From the NCBI GenBank assembly GCA_037071015.1, contig JBAMOY010000001.1:186001-250000 (forward strand): a DNA stretch of 64,000 nt, read 5' to 3'. Numbering within the stretch: position 1 is the first letter of the stretch; each line of letters begins with the position of its first letter. The stretch is from JBAMOY01 sp037071015 (GTDB taxonomy: Bacteria > Bacillota_I > Bacilli_A > RF39 > UBA660). Below, one piece after another: positions 16,098 to 24,126 of the stretch. The notes under the pieces are model-generated. The model was not told the DNA's origin and made no database searches. It saw only the letters and a program-made list of their open reading frames with translations. The translations under genes and the position numbers were made by a program.

Positions 16098-16966
16098 TAA
16101 TAGTAGGACCTACAGCTGTAGGTAAAACAAAATTAAGTATAGAGTTAGCTAAAAAGTATGGTGGTGAGATTATTAATGCTGATAGTACGCAGATTTACAA
16201 GGGCTTAGATATTGCTACAGCTAAGGTAACGGAGAAGGAAAAAGATGGTATCGTTCATCATTTAATTGATATCAAAAACATAACAGAAGATTATACCGTT
16301 TTTGATTATCAAACTGATTGTCGCAACTGTATTAATGATATACTGAAACGCAATAAGACACCTATCATAGTGGGAGGTACAGGTCTATATATTAAAGCAG
16401 CTTTATATGATTATCAATTCGAAAGTGAGAATGACTATGAGGCTTATGATAAATTAGATAATGATACGTTATATAATTATTTATTAAAAGTCGATCCTGA
16501 AATAGAAATTCACAAAAATAATCGTAAAAGAATTATTCGGGCACTTAATTATTATAAGAATAATCATAAAAAATTTAGTGCTAAAGAAAAGACAGATAAA
16601 TTATTGTATGATGCTATTTTTATCGGTTTAACAACTCAGAGAGAAATTTTATATGAGCGTATTAATAAACGCGTGGATGTAATGATTAATAATGGATTAT
16701 TAGAGGAGGCTAAAAGAATTTATGACTGTCAAATCCGTACTAAGGCTATTATGACACCAATCGGTTATAAAGAATTATTTCCGTATTTTGATGGCGTTAA
16801 TTCTTTGAACGATAGTATTGATCTTATTAAGCAGCATAGTAGGAAGTATGCAAAAAGACAATATACTTGGTTTAATCATCAAATTCCAGTTAATTGGTTT
16901 GAGGTGAATTTTGAAAATTTTGACAAAACAATTGGCAATATAGTGAATTTTATAAATGATAAATGA
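16088..16966 (+). CDS. miaA: tRNA dimethylallyltransferase MiaA
   Basis: MiaA adds a dimethylallyl group to A37 of tRNAs reading UNN codons. The 292-residue protein has the P-loop IVGPTAVGKTKLS, the substrate motif INADSTQIYKGLDIATAK, the GGTGLYIKA motif and the C-terminal RQYTWF. The ATG at 16088 lies within the preceding gene, with GGTGAAAC at close spacing. It ends a queA-small protein-miaA unit. Confidence 0.96.
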   Translation: MVIVIVGPTAVGKTKLSIELAKKYGGEIINADSTQIYKGLDIATAKVTEKEKDGIVHHLIDIKNITEDYTVFDYQTDCRNCINDILKRNKTPIIVGGTGLYIKAALYDYQFESENDYEAYDKLDNDTLYNYLLKVDPEIEIHKNNRKRIIRALNYYKNNHKKFSAKEKTDKLLYDAIFIGLTTQREILYERINKRVDVMINNGLLEEAKRIYDCQIRTKAIMTPIGYKELFPYFDGVNSLNDSIDLIKQHSRKYAKRQYTWFNHQIPVNWFEVNFENFDKTIGNIVNFINDK

Positions 16967-16990
16967 GATATTATATCTTATTTATTTTTT
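16961..16990 (+). terminator. Terminator after miaA
   Basis: AAATGAGATA (16961-16970) pairs with TATCTTATTT (16974-16983), with one G-T pair, and a T run follows. Confidence 0.75.
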
Positions 16991-17050
16991 ATAAATATTA
17001 GCAAATTTACCAAAATTTACCAATTAATCATTAATTTATTGTGATAAATA

Positions 17051-17059
17051 TGATACAAT
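17051..17059 (+). promoter_or_regulatory. Extended -10 promoter of the IbrA-like operon
   Basis: TGATACAAT lies 34 bases before the first gene of the module. Two TTTACCAA direct repeats occur upstream at about 17006-17024 and could be an operator. Confidence 0.5.
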
Positions 17060-17092
17060 TAATATAGTTACAGTTTGCACGGAGTGGTAAAG

Positions 17093-18394
17093 ATGCCAAA
17101 AATATTTTTAGATAAAGATGTATATAGTGCCACTGATGAGCGCTTAGATTATATTTTTACACATTTTGATAATTACTTATTTTCTATTAGTGGTGGAAAA
17201 GATAGTAGTGTTATGTTGCAATTAGCGGCTAGAAAAGCAAGACAAGTAAACAAAAAAATTAGTGTTTTATATATTGACTTTGAAGCTCAATATAAAGCTA
17301 CAATTAATCATCTAACTGATTTAATAGAGGAAATATCTGATGTTTTAGATAATTGGTATTGGATAGCTTTACCTATATCATTACGCAACGCTGTATCAGT
17401 TATCCAACCAAAATGGATTTGTTGGGATAAAGACGAACGCAAAAAATGGGTTAGAGAGATGCCAGATAATAAGTATGTTATAAACGAAAAAAACATTCCT
17501 AAAGATTGGACATGGTTTTATAAAGGAATGGAATTCGAAGAGTTTATTTTGTATTTTTCTGATTGGTTTAATATGAAAAATGGTGGCTTAACCGCCTGTG
17601 GTATTGGTATTAGAAGCAATGAAAGTTTAAATCGTTTAGGAACTATTATCAATCCACGGAAGAAAAAATTTAATAATAAGAGTTGGACAACGAAAGTTTA
17701 TTTAAAGCGCAAAGAGACAAATGTTTATAATGTTTTTCCCATTTATGATTGGACAACTGAAGACGATTGGACAGCCATTTTTAAATACGATTTAAAGTAT
17801 AATTATATTTATGAACAATTATATAAAAATGGTGTTCCTTTGAGTGAACAACGATTATGTCAACCTTATGGTGACGATCAACGTAAAAGTTTAGATCAAT
17901 TTAAAGTTTTAGAATATGAGACTTGGGAAAAAGTTGTTAATCGTGTACATGGTGTTAATTTTGGAAATATTTATTGCCGAACGGGACTTTTAGGTCATAT
18001 CAAAACCGAAAAACCTGATAATATGACTTGGCAGCAGTATTCTGTATTTTTGCTTGAAAGTCTAGGTCTTTATGCACCAGAATTACGAGATCATTATTAT
18101 CGTAAGATAAAAATGTTTTTAAATTGGTATGAAAAAAAATATGGTATTACATATAAAGACATTAAAGATGAAGAACCAAAAAAATTAGAAAATTTAAAAA
18201 AAGTTGCTAGTTGGCGAAGAATTGCTCGTGCGATTGAACATAATGATTTTTGGATGAAACGATTGAGTTATGGTCAAAATAAAAAGGATGTCAAAATCTT
18301 ATTAGAATTAAAAAAAAAGTACGACAATTTAGTTGGTAATGAATTAGACGATGAAAACTTAAAAGAGATATCGAGAATTATAAGTGGAGGTTAA
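17093..18394 (+). CDS. IbrA-like phosphoadenosine phosphosulfate reductase-family protein (DUF3440)
   Basis: This 433-residue protein belongs to the PP-loop ATP pyrophosphatase superfamily. The PP motif SGGKDSS begins at residue 33 and is followed by VLYIDFEAQYKATINHL, typical of IbrA-type PAPS reductase homologues. True sulfate-assimilation enzymes are about 240 residues and carry a C-terminal catalytic cysteine motif not seen here. A long C-terminal region rich in Trp, Tyr and Lys matches the DUF3440 extension. The start at 17093 follows GGAG; an upstream TTG lacks a site. The IbrB-like gene follows two genes on. The biochemical role is unproven: IbrA/IbrB were named as regulators of immunoglobulin-binding genes in E. 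coli, and relatives such as DndC modify DNA. Confidence 0.8.
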   Translation: MPKIFLDKDVYSATDERLDYIFTHFDNYLFSISGGKDSSVMLQLAARKARQVNKKISVLYIDFEAQYKATINHLTDLIEEISDVLDNWYWIALPISLRNAVSVIQPKWICWDKDERKKWVREMPDNKYVINEKNIPKDWTWFYKGMEFEEFILYFSDWFNMKNGGLTACGIGIRSNESLNRLGTIINPRKKKFNNKSWTTKVYLKRKETNVYNVFPIYDWTTEDDWTAIFKYDLKYNYIYEQLYKNGVPLSEQRLCQPYGDDQRKSLDQFKVLEYETWEKVVNRVHGVNFGNIYCRTGLLGHIKTEKPDNMTWQQYSVFLLESLGLYAPELRDHYYRKIKMFLNWYEKKYGITYKDIKDEEPKKLENLKKVASWRRIARAIEHNDFWMKRLSYGQNKKDVKILLELKKKYDNLVGNELDDENLKEISRIISGG

Positions 18395-18399
18395 GTGAG

Positions 18400-18831
18400 A
18401 TGTACGAAGTAAAAGAGTATATGGGAAATTATAATAAGGAACAATTTTATGCAATTATGGGTCGCTTTTTTGCCGAACGTGTTTATCGTAAGAAACTGCC
18501 ATATCTATGCAATGAACGTGATAAAATATGGTATTTATTTTATCGTGCCAAAGATTTGGTTGGTTTTTGTGCAATCAAACCTTTAGAAAATTATACTTTA
18601 ATATCTGATATATATGTTTTAGATCAGTTTAAAGATGCTAATGTTTTCGAGTTCATGGCGAAATATATTACTAATCATTATGCCAAAAATGATTTACAAA
18701 TATTAACTAATTCTGATCGTGAAAAAGACATTTGGGAATTTTTAGATTTTAAGGTTGTTAATCGTCGAGGGACTTATATGATTTGTAGAAGGGAAAAAGT
18801 TGATGAAAGAAATCAAGTTTCCAGTTCTTAA
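18400..18831 (+). CDS. GNAT-fold-like protein of the IbrA/IbrB module
   Basis: The 143-residue protein has the size and strand-helix order of a GNAT acyltransferase: IWYLFYRAKDLVGFCAIKPL, then YTLISDIYVLDQF, a helix, and a C-terminal YMICRRE strand. The acetyl-CoA loop (Q/RxxGxG/A) is not obvious, so it may be a divergent member such as the GNAT-like DNA-modifying Mom proteins. It begins 6 bases after the ibrA-like stop with GGAGG upstream, and its end overlaps the ibrB-like gene by 29 bases. The tight packing implies joint function. The fold call comes from pattern recognition only. Confidence 0.55.
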   Translation: MYEVKEYMGNYNKEQFYAIMGRFFAERVYRKKLPYLCNERDKIWYLFYRAKDLVGFCAIKPLENYTLISDIYVLDQFKDANVFEFMAKYITNHYAKNDLQILTNSDREKDIWEFLDFKVVNRRGTYMICRREKVDERNQVSSS

Positions 18832-19336
18832 CGTTAAGATGGTTCCGATTGATAAAGTTGTAGCAAATGATTACAATCCTAATAAAGTAGCACCACCGGA
18901 AATGAAGTTATTGAAACATTCGATTGAACATGATGGATATACACAGCCGATTGTAACTTATTACGATAAAAAGAAAGATATTTATATTATCGTCGATGGC
19001 TTTCATCGCTATCGTTGCGCCAAAGAATATTTTAAATTAAAAGAAATTCCTATTGTTGAAATAAATAAGGATATTAAAAATCGTATGGCTTCGACGATTA
19101 GGCATAATCGTGCTAGGGGTTCACACCAGATTAAAGATATGAGCACTATTGTACGAAATCTTGTCGAAAGAGGTTGGTCAGATGAGAAAATTTGTCAAGA
19201 ATTAGGAATGGAAATAGATGAAGTTATTCGGCTAAAGCAGATAACAGGATTAAAAGAAGCTTTTCAAAACCATGAATTTAGTAAATCATGGGAAGAATTT
19301 GAAAAAAAGTATTATTCTGACGTATCAGTACATTAA
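18803..19336 (+). CDS. IbrB-like ParB/Srx-domain protein
   Basis: The 177-residue protein has a ParB N-terminal domain: VVANDYNPNKVAP, LKHSIEHDGYTQPIV, the nucleotide-site motif VDGFHRYRCA, and STIRHNRARGSHQ. A helix-turn-helix-like segment follows (MSTIVRNLVERGWSDEKICQELGM). This is the IbrB arrangement, paired with IbrA-type PAPS reductase proteins. It lacks the length and partner ParA of chromosome partitioning ParB proteins. The start at 18803 lies inside the preceding gene with AGAAGGG upstream. The domain likely binds CTP or a nucleotide and perhaps DNA; its job in this module is unknown. Confidence 0.8.
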   Translation: MKEIKFPVLNVKMVPIDKVVANDYNPNKVAPPEMKLLKHSIEHDGYTQPIVTYYDKKKDIYIIVDGFHRYRCAKEYFKLKEIPIVEINKDIKNRMASTIRHNRARGSHQIKDMSTIVRNLVERGWSDEKICQELGMEIDEVIRLKQITGLKEAFQNHEFSKSWEEFEKKYYSDVSVH

Positions 19337-19367
19337 AAGAAGATATTAGTTTTTAATATCTTCTTTT
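19335..19367. terminator. Bidirectional terminator between ibrB-like gene and rnj
   Basis: AAAAGAAGATATTA (19335-19348) pairs with TAATATCTTCTTTT (19354-19367), flanked by A on one side and T on the other. It serves both converging genes and overlaps the rnj stop. Confidence 0.85.
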
Positions 19368-21043
19368 TGTTGATTCTTTTTTATATCCATAATTACAGGC
19401 AAAATAATTGGTTTTCTACCTGTCTTATCATATATAAAACTACTTAAATCATTAATAATCTCAGCTTTAATATCAGTATAATTAATATTTTTTGTTATTT
19501 TATTTAGAATAGATTTTTTACTGATTTGTTCTAACTCTTTTAATAATTGTTCGTTTTCATTGACTGTAATAAAGCCTCTAGTCGTAATATTAGGATTATT
19601 AAGCAATTGATGTTTAACTGTATCAATATTGGCTATAACGATAACTATTCCATCATTAGCCATAATATTTCTATCCTTAATAACTGCATTTCTGATATCA
19701 CCAATTCGGTTACCATCGACATAAACATCACCGGCTGGAACTGTGCCAGCTTTAGTTATTTTACCTTTATACATAGATAACACATCACCGTTATTTAATA
19801 CAAATGTATTTTGTTTTGGAATGTCACATAGAGTTGCAATTTCTGCGTGACGTTTAAGCATTCGATACTCACCATGAAATGGCATGAAATATTTGGGCTT
19901 TATTAATCTTAACATCAATTTTAATTCCTCTTCATTGCCGTGACCAGAAGTATGAATATCACTAAGTGAAGTATTCGTATAAACTGAAACGCCTTTAAGA
20001 TATAATTTATTAATAGTTCTAGATATACTAATAGCGTTACCTGGAATAGCTGATGAAGAAAATATAACGGTATCATCTGGTTGTAACTTAATTTGTTTAT
20101 GACTGCCATTAGCAATCCTACTTAGTGCTGCTAATGGCTCACCTTGAGATCCCGTACAAAGTAAGCAAACTTGTTCAGGAGGTAAATGATTAGCCTCATC
20201 TGGTGTGATAAATATTTCTTTATTTTTTATATATCCACCTTGAATTGATATCTCAATATTATTGTCCATACTACGACCGAAAACAGCAATTTTTCTTCCG
20301 TTTCTTTTACAAGTGTCTACGATATGTTTTAGCCTGTATATGTTAGAAGCAAAAGTTGCGATTATAATTCTACCTGTATTTTTGTCAAATATTTCACCTA
20401 ACGCTTCGTCGACTTTTGATTCGCTAGCACTCATACCATCATTTAGGGCATTAGTACTATCACTAAGTAATAAGGTAACACCTTGTGCTCCAATTTTGGC
20501 CATTTTGTGTAAATTAGCCATTGGTCCAATCGGTGTCAAGTCAAATTTAAAATCTCCCGTTGTTACGATAGTTCCATTAGGTGTGTGAACACAAATACCA
20601 TGTGAGTCAGGAATAGAGTGAGTTGTCATAAAAAACTCTACTTCCATATTTTTAAATTTAACTCTAGTCTTTTCCGTATAAGCAAATAAATTTTTATATT
20701 GAATATTGCGATCCTCAAATTTCTTTTTAATTAATCCGATAGCTTGATTAGGGGCATATATTGCCGGAATATTAATATTTTGTACTAAAAAAGGAATGCC
20801 ACCAATATGATCCTCATGACCGTGGGTTATAAATAATGCTTTGATTTTTTTCTCATTTTTTTTCAAAAAGGTAAAATCAGGGATAACATAATCTACTCCC
20901 ATTAGTTCTCCTTCTGGGAATGTGATACCAGCATCCGTAATAATGAGTTCATTATCATGCATTATACAGTACATATTTTTTCCAACTTCATTTAACCCAC
21001 CTAGAGCAAAAATTTTAGTATCGCCGTTGTTAAAAAATTTCAT
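19346..21043 (-). CDS. rnj: Ribonuclease J
   Basis: RNase J is a 5'-to-3' exonuclease and endonuclease in RNA turnover and rRNA maturation. The 565-residue protein is of the usual length. It has the metallo-beta-lactamase motif THGHEDHIGGIPF (zinc ligands), the ALGGLNEVGKN start, beta-CASP motifs TTHSIPDSHG, TGDFKFD, and TSGHGNEEELKLML, and the C-terminal FHGEYRML. The AAAGGAGAAG ribosome site is strong. It lies between converging ibrB-like and diverging unknown genes. Whether this is the only RNase J (J1 versus J2) cannot be told. Confidence 0.96.
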   Translation of the reverse strand: MKFFNNGDTKIFALGGLNEVGKNMYCIMHDNELIITDAGITFPEGELMGVDYVIPDFTFLKKNEKKIKALFITHGHEDHIGGIPFLVQNINIPAIYAPNQAIGLIKKKFEDRNIQYKNLFAYTEKTRVKFKNMEVEFFMTTHSIPDSHGICVHTPNGTIVTTGDFKFDLTPIGPMANLHKMAKIGAQGVTLLLSDSTNALNDGMSASESKVDEALGEIFDKNTGRIIIATFASNIYRLKHIVDTCKRNGRKIAVFGRSMDNNIEISIQGGYIKNKEIFITPDEANHLPPEQVCLLCTGSQGEPLAALSRIANGSHKQIKLQPDDTVIFSSSAIPGNAISISRTINKLYLKGVSVYTNTSLSDIHTSGHGNEEELKLMLRLIKPKYFMPFHGEYRMLKRHAEIATLCDIPKQNTFVLNNGDVLSMYKGKITKAGTVPAGDVYVDGNRIGDIRNAVIKDRNIMANDGIVIVIANIDTVKHQLLNNPNITTRGFITVNENEQLLKELEQISKKSILNKITKNINYTDIKAEIINDLSSFIYDKTGRKPIILPVIMDIKKNQQKEDIKN

Positions 21044-21085
21044 AACTTCTCCTTTCTTTATTAGTTAAGTAAATTTAACTATATA

Positions 21086-21114
21086 ATTATATCTTTTTTT
21101 ACGCTATTTGTCTA
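21086..21114 (-). promoter_or_regulatory. Sigma-A promoter of rnj
   Basis: On the minus strand TAGACA (21114-21109) and TATAAT (21091-21086) are 17 bases apart. An inverted repeat TAGTTAA/TTAACTA (21062-21068 and 21075-21081) lies at the predicted 5' end of the transcript and could be a hairpin or operator. Confidence 0.65.
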
Positions 21115-21149
21115 GGATTGTTTAAATATTAATATAACGAATATCATTA

Positions 21150-21178
21150 TTGACAGCACATTTAATTTATGTTTTAAT
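21150..21178 (+). promoter_or_regulatory. Sigma-A promoter of the 21249 gene
   Basis: TTGACA (21150-21155) and TTTAAT (21173-21178) have a 17-base spacer. It diverges from the rnj promoter. Confidence 0.7.
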
Positions 21179-21248
21179 ATATAATTATCAAGTCAATTAT
21201 TTTTATTTATCTATAAATATAAATAAAAATAAAGAGGGTGAATTTATA

Positions 21249-22451
21249 ATGATGAGTGATAATTTAGACCTGTTTAAGCTTTATTTACAAGATGATAATA
21301 CGAATGTATCTGACTTTTTTAAAAGTAATGGTAAGTATGATATTATTGACAGTATCATTAATAATGAACTTAATCAAATTAAAGCGATGATCGGTCAAGA
21401 GTTAAATGAGAAAAAAACAGAAGCAATAGATTCAGAATTTTTTGAATCTTTAAAAAAATATTTTATTGTTAAAGGTAAAGAACTATCGGGAGAAGAATTA
21501 AAAAATTTATCTTATTTTTACTTTGCTATATATAATAATACGGTAGATAATTATTATAAAATTAAAGCAACATCAGATTCTATTTTCTATTTTATGTTAG
21601 ATGAAAAGGTGTGTAATAGTATTAATAATATTGAATTAGATATCAGTAAATTAAATCTTAAAAGTAAAAATTTGTTACAGATTGCCTATGATCATGATGT
21701 TTTTGAATTGGTTTTAGAAATGTTTAAATTAAATCCGGAATTTGGTCGAGAATTTACTGATTTGAAAGAGAAAATTGTAGCGTTACCAGGTTTTAAGACT
21801 GTTATTGATAATTTTGGCGTTAAATTTATGGCTGAATGTAAAAATTATAAGTTGATTTATAAAGCTCTTAATAACAATCAAATAGATGATTTAAAAAAAT
21901 TATTATCACTCAACCCAAATTTAGATTTGTCTTATAATGTTATATTAGATACGCAAGTAAGGGATATTATTCCAGATGAGCAATTGGCTAAGTTTAGTGC
22001 CGGGCAGCTAATTAACCTTCAACAAATGATATATATTGAGTCGTCTTTATTTCCGTACATTAGACTTTCATCATCTCAAAGATTCGAATTGCGTAAAAGT
22101 ATTTTAAATGATTATGTCGAAATTATGAATATAAATCCTGATTTTATCTTGTATGACAATAATTATTTATTAATGGGTTTGATTATTGTTAGCGATTTGC
22201 CTTGCCCCTTGAATGTCTTGGCATTCTTAGATAAAGAAGCGCAGACTGAAATGTATAATATGTATGCTGAGTATCAATACTGTCGTTATAATTGTTATGA
22301 ACCGGTCATATCATCTGTAAAAAAGTTAAACTGTAAAAGAAAGCTTCGGCGTTTGATAGATAGAGAAACAAAAAAAATTAATACTGCATTAACAATAGGT
22401 GATGTGGCGGAGATTGAAGATGGTAAACCTAAACTATATATGAAAAAATAA
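21249..22451 (+). CDS. Unrecognised 400-residue protein
   Basis: I chose the ATG at 21249 because AGAGGGTG lies just upstream; a longer frame from 21150 overlaps the promoter. The protein is soluble, acidic and helical, with Leu/Asn/Asp-rich repeats that look faintly ankyrin-like (LLQIAYDHDVFELVLEMF, then IYKALNNNQIDDLKKLLSLN). The C-terminus has a cluster of Cys, Tyr and Arg (EYQYCRYNCYEP, then KKLNCKRKLRR). The function is unknown. It is monocistronic with its own promoter and terminator, divergent from rnj. Confidence 0.75.
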   Translation: MMSDNLDLFKLYLQDDNTNVSDFFKSNGKYDIIDSIINNELNQIKAMIGQELNEKKTEAIDSEFFESLKKYFIVKGKELSGEELKNLSYFYFAIYNNTVDNYYKIKATSDSIFYFMLDEKVCNSINNIELDISKLNLKSKNLLQIAYDHDVFELVLEMFKLNPEFGREFTDLKEKIVALPGFKTVIDNFGVKFMAECKNYKLIYKALNNNQIDDLKKLLSLNPNLDLSYNVILDTQVRDIIPDEQLAKFSAGQLINLQQMIYIESSLFPYIRLSSSQRFELRKSILNDYVEIMNINPDFILYDNNYLLMGLIIVSDLPCPLNVLAFLDKEAQTEMYNMYAEYQYCRYNCYEPVISSVKKLNCKRKLRRLIDRETKKINTALTIGDVAEIEDGKPKLYMKK

Positions 22452-22453
22452 TG

Positions 22454-22493
22454 AATAAAAGGGAAATGTTTATGCATTTTCCTTTTATTTTTT
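22454..22493 (+). terminator. Terminator after the 21249 gene
   Basis: ATAAAAGG plus GAAATG pairs with CATTTT plus CCTTTTAT around the loop at 22469-22474, followed by a T run. Confidence 0.85.
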
Positions 22494-22536
22494 GTTTATA
22501 TAGTGTAAAATATAATTATAATTAGGATGGTGACTT

Positions 22537-23538
22537 ATGGGAATATTTGATCGTTTTAAAAATATTTTAACGAATAAAAATAGCGAAGTAACTAAAGATG
22601 TGTCATTGTATGATAAAGGTTTAGAAAAAACCAGAAATGAATTCACATCTAAATTATCACTTTTAAATTCTAAATATAAAAGAATAACGCAAGATTATTT
22701 TGATGAGTTAGAAGAATTGTTAATTATGGCGGACATAGGTGTCAATACTGTTATGGATTTTGTCGACAAGTTAAAAAAAAGAGTTAAAAAGGAAAACATT
22801 GTTGACGCTAGTGATTTAAATGAAATTATTGTTGATGAAATGTTTATCATCTATGTCAATAACGAAGTAATTGTCAATAAGATAAATTATAGTCAAAATG
22901 GGCCAACTATATTATTATTTGTTGGTGTTAATGGTGTTGGTAAAACCACAACCATTGGTAAAATGGCTTATCGGATGAAGAATGAAGGTCGCAAGGTTTT
23001 ATTAATAGCCGGGGATACTTTTCGTGCCGGCGCTGTTGAACAATTAATTGAATGGTCTCATCGTATTGGTGTTGATTATGTTGCTAAAGAAGAAGCTGAT
23101 CCGGCGAGTGTTGTTTTTGATGGTTTAAGTAAAGCCCAAAATGAACATTACGATGTTGTATTGATTGATACAGCTGGTCGTTTACAAAATAAAGTTAATT
23201 TAATGAATGAGTTAGATAAAATAAATCGTGTTATTGGTAACATTGTTCCTGGAGCGCCTCATGAAACATTATTAGTTTTAGATGCTACAACTGGGCAGAA
23301 TGGAATAAGTCAAGCTAAAAGTTTTAAAGAGATTACTAATATTACGGGTATTGTTTTAACTAAATTGGATGGTACTGCTAAAGGTGGTATTGTTTTAGCT
23401 ATTAAGGATAGCGTCGGTATTCCGGTTAAATTTATTGGTCTGGGAGAACAAGCTGATGATTTAAGAACTTTCGATATTGAAAAATATATTTATGGTTTAT
23501 TTAAAACAATGATAGGTGGTGAAGATAGTGAAAAATAA
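22537..23538 (+). CDS. ftsY: Signal recognition particle receptor FtsY
   Basis: FtsY docks SRP-ribosome complexes at the membrane. The 333-residue protein has only a short N-terminal region before the NG domain. G motifs are GVNGVGKTTTIGKMAY (G1), DTFRAGAVEQL, DTAGRLQNK (G3), TKLDGTAKGG (G4) and GLGEQADDL. GGATGGTGA is the ribosome site. It heads a unit with a small membrane protein, ylxM and a HerA-like gene. In Bacillus ftsY also precedes ylxM-ffh, but here ffh is separated by two genes. Confidence 0.97.
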   Translation: MGIFDRFKNILTNKNSEVTKDVSLYDKGLEKTRNEFTSKLSLLNSKYKRITQDYFDELEELLIMADIGVNTVMDFVDKLKKRVKKENIVDASDLNEIIVDEMFIIYVNNEVIVNKINYSQNGPTILLFVGVNGVGKTTTIGKMAYRMKNEGRKVLLIAGDTFRAGAVEQLIEWSHRIGVDYVAKEEADPASVVFDGLSKAQNEHYDVVLIDTAGRLQNKVNLMNELDKINRVIGNIVPGAPHETLLVLDATTGQNGISQAKSFKEITNITGIVLTKLDGTAKGGIVLAIKDSVGIPVKFIGLGEQADDLRTFDIEKYIYGLFKTMIGGEDSEK

Positions 23539-23812
23539 AGTTTCGAAACCGAAAGCGCCAAAAGTTAAATCCAATAATGTATGGCAAGAAGTTGGATTGT
23601 TGGCTCAGTTAATTTTTTCTTTTTCAGTTTTATTTTTTGGCGGAGTGTGTTTGTTTAATGCTGATTTTTTAATTCCCGTTGAAAAGTTATTAGCTTTAAC
23701 ACTTTTAACAATGGCTTATAATAATCATGTCACGTTTAAAAGAAAAGCTATGACAGTGGTTTATACTATTATTGGTTTAGCTATTTTAATTATTGCGTGT
23801 ATGGGGTGGTAA
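23528..23812 (+). CDS. Small unrecognised membrane protein
   Basis: The protein has about 94 residues, a basic N-terminus (MKNKVSKPKAPKVK) and three hydrophobic segments (about 20-40, 46-60 and 70-90). The GTG at 23528 is preferred because GGTGGTGAAG provides the site. Earlier GTGs at 23516 and 23519 overlap that site. It overlaps the ftsY end by 11 bases. I do not recognise a family. Confidence 0.65.
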   Translation: MKNKVSKPKAPKVKSNNVWQEVGLLAQLIFSFSVLFFGGVCLFNADFLIPVEKLLALTLLTMAYNNHVTFKRKAMTVVYTIIGLAILIIACMGW

Positions 23813-23815
23813 CCT

Positions 23816-24109
23816 GTGGAAGAAAGATTATATCTAATTAATCTATATGATTATTATGGTGAATTACTTACTGATAAGCAAAGAGATTACTTTGAGGAAT
23901 ATTACTTTAATAATTTAAGTTTGGCGGAAATAAGTGAAAATTATGATATTAGTCGCAATGCAATTCATAAGCAATTAAAAGATGTCGAAGGTAAGTTATT
24001 ACATTATGAAAGCATTTTATCTTTATATCATAAAAAACAAAAAATTGAATTGTTATTAAACACAATTGATGATGTCAATTTGAAAGAAAAAATAAAAGAA
24101 TTAATATAA
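23816..24109 (+). CDS. ylxM: YlxM/p13-family SRP-associated helix-turn-helix protein (UPF0122)
   Basis: The 97-residue protein resembles a sigma region 4: LLTDKQRDYFEEYYFNNLSLAEI then ENYDISRNAIHKQLKDVEGKL, typical of YlxM. Members are encoded beside ffh/ftsY and have been linked to SRP function in streptococci. The GTG start at 23816 has GGGGTGG upstream. The order ftsY-ylxM agrees with this, although ffh is 2.5 kb away. Confidence 0.9.
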   Translation: MEERLYLINLYDYYGELLTDKQRDYFEEYYFNNLSLAEISENYDISRNAIHKQLKDVEGKLLHYESILSLYHKKQKIELLLNTIDDVNLKEKIKELI

Positions 24110-24126
24110 AAGAGGGGAGAATTAAA

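Noticed and set aside
17093..19336. IbrA/IbrB module as a prophage or genomic island
   Set aside because: No integrase, att site, tRNA target or compositional break is visible; the flanks are housekeeping genes.
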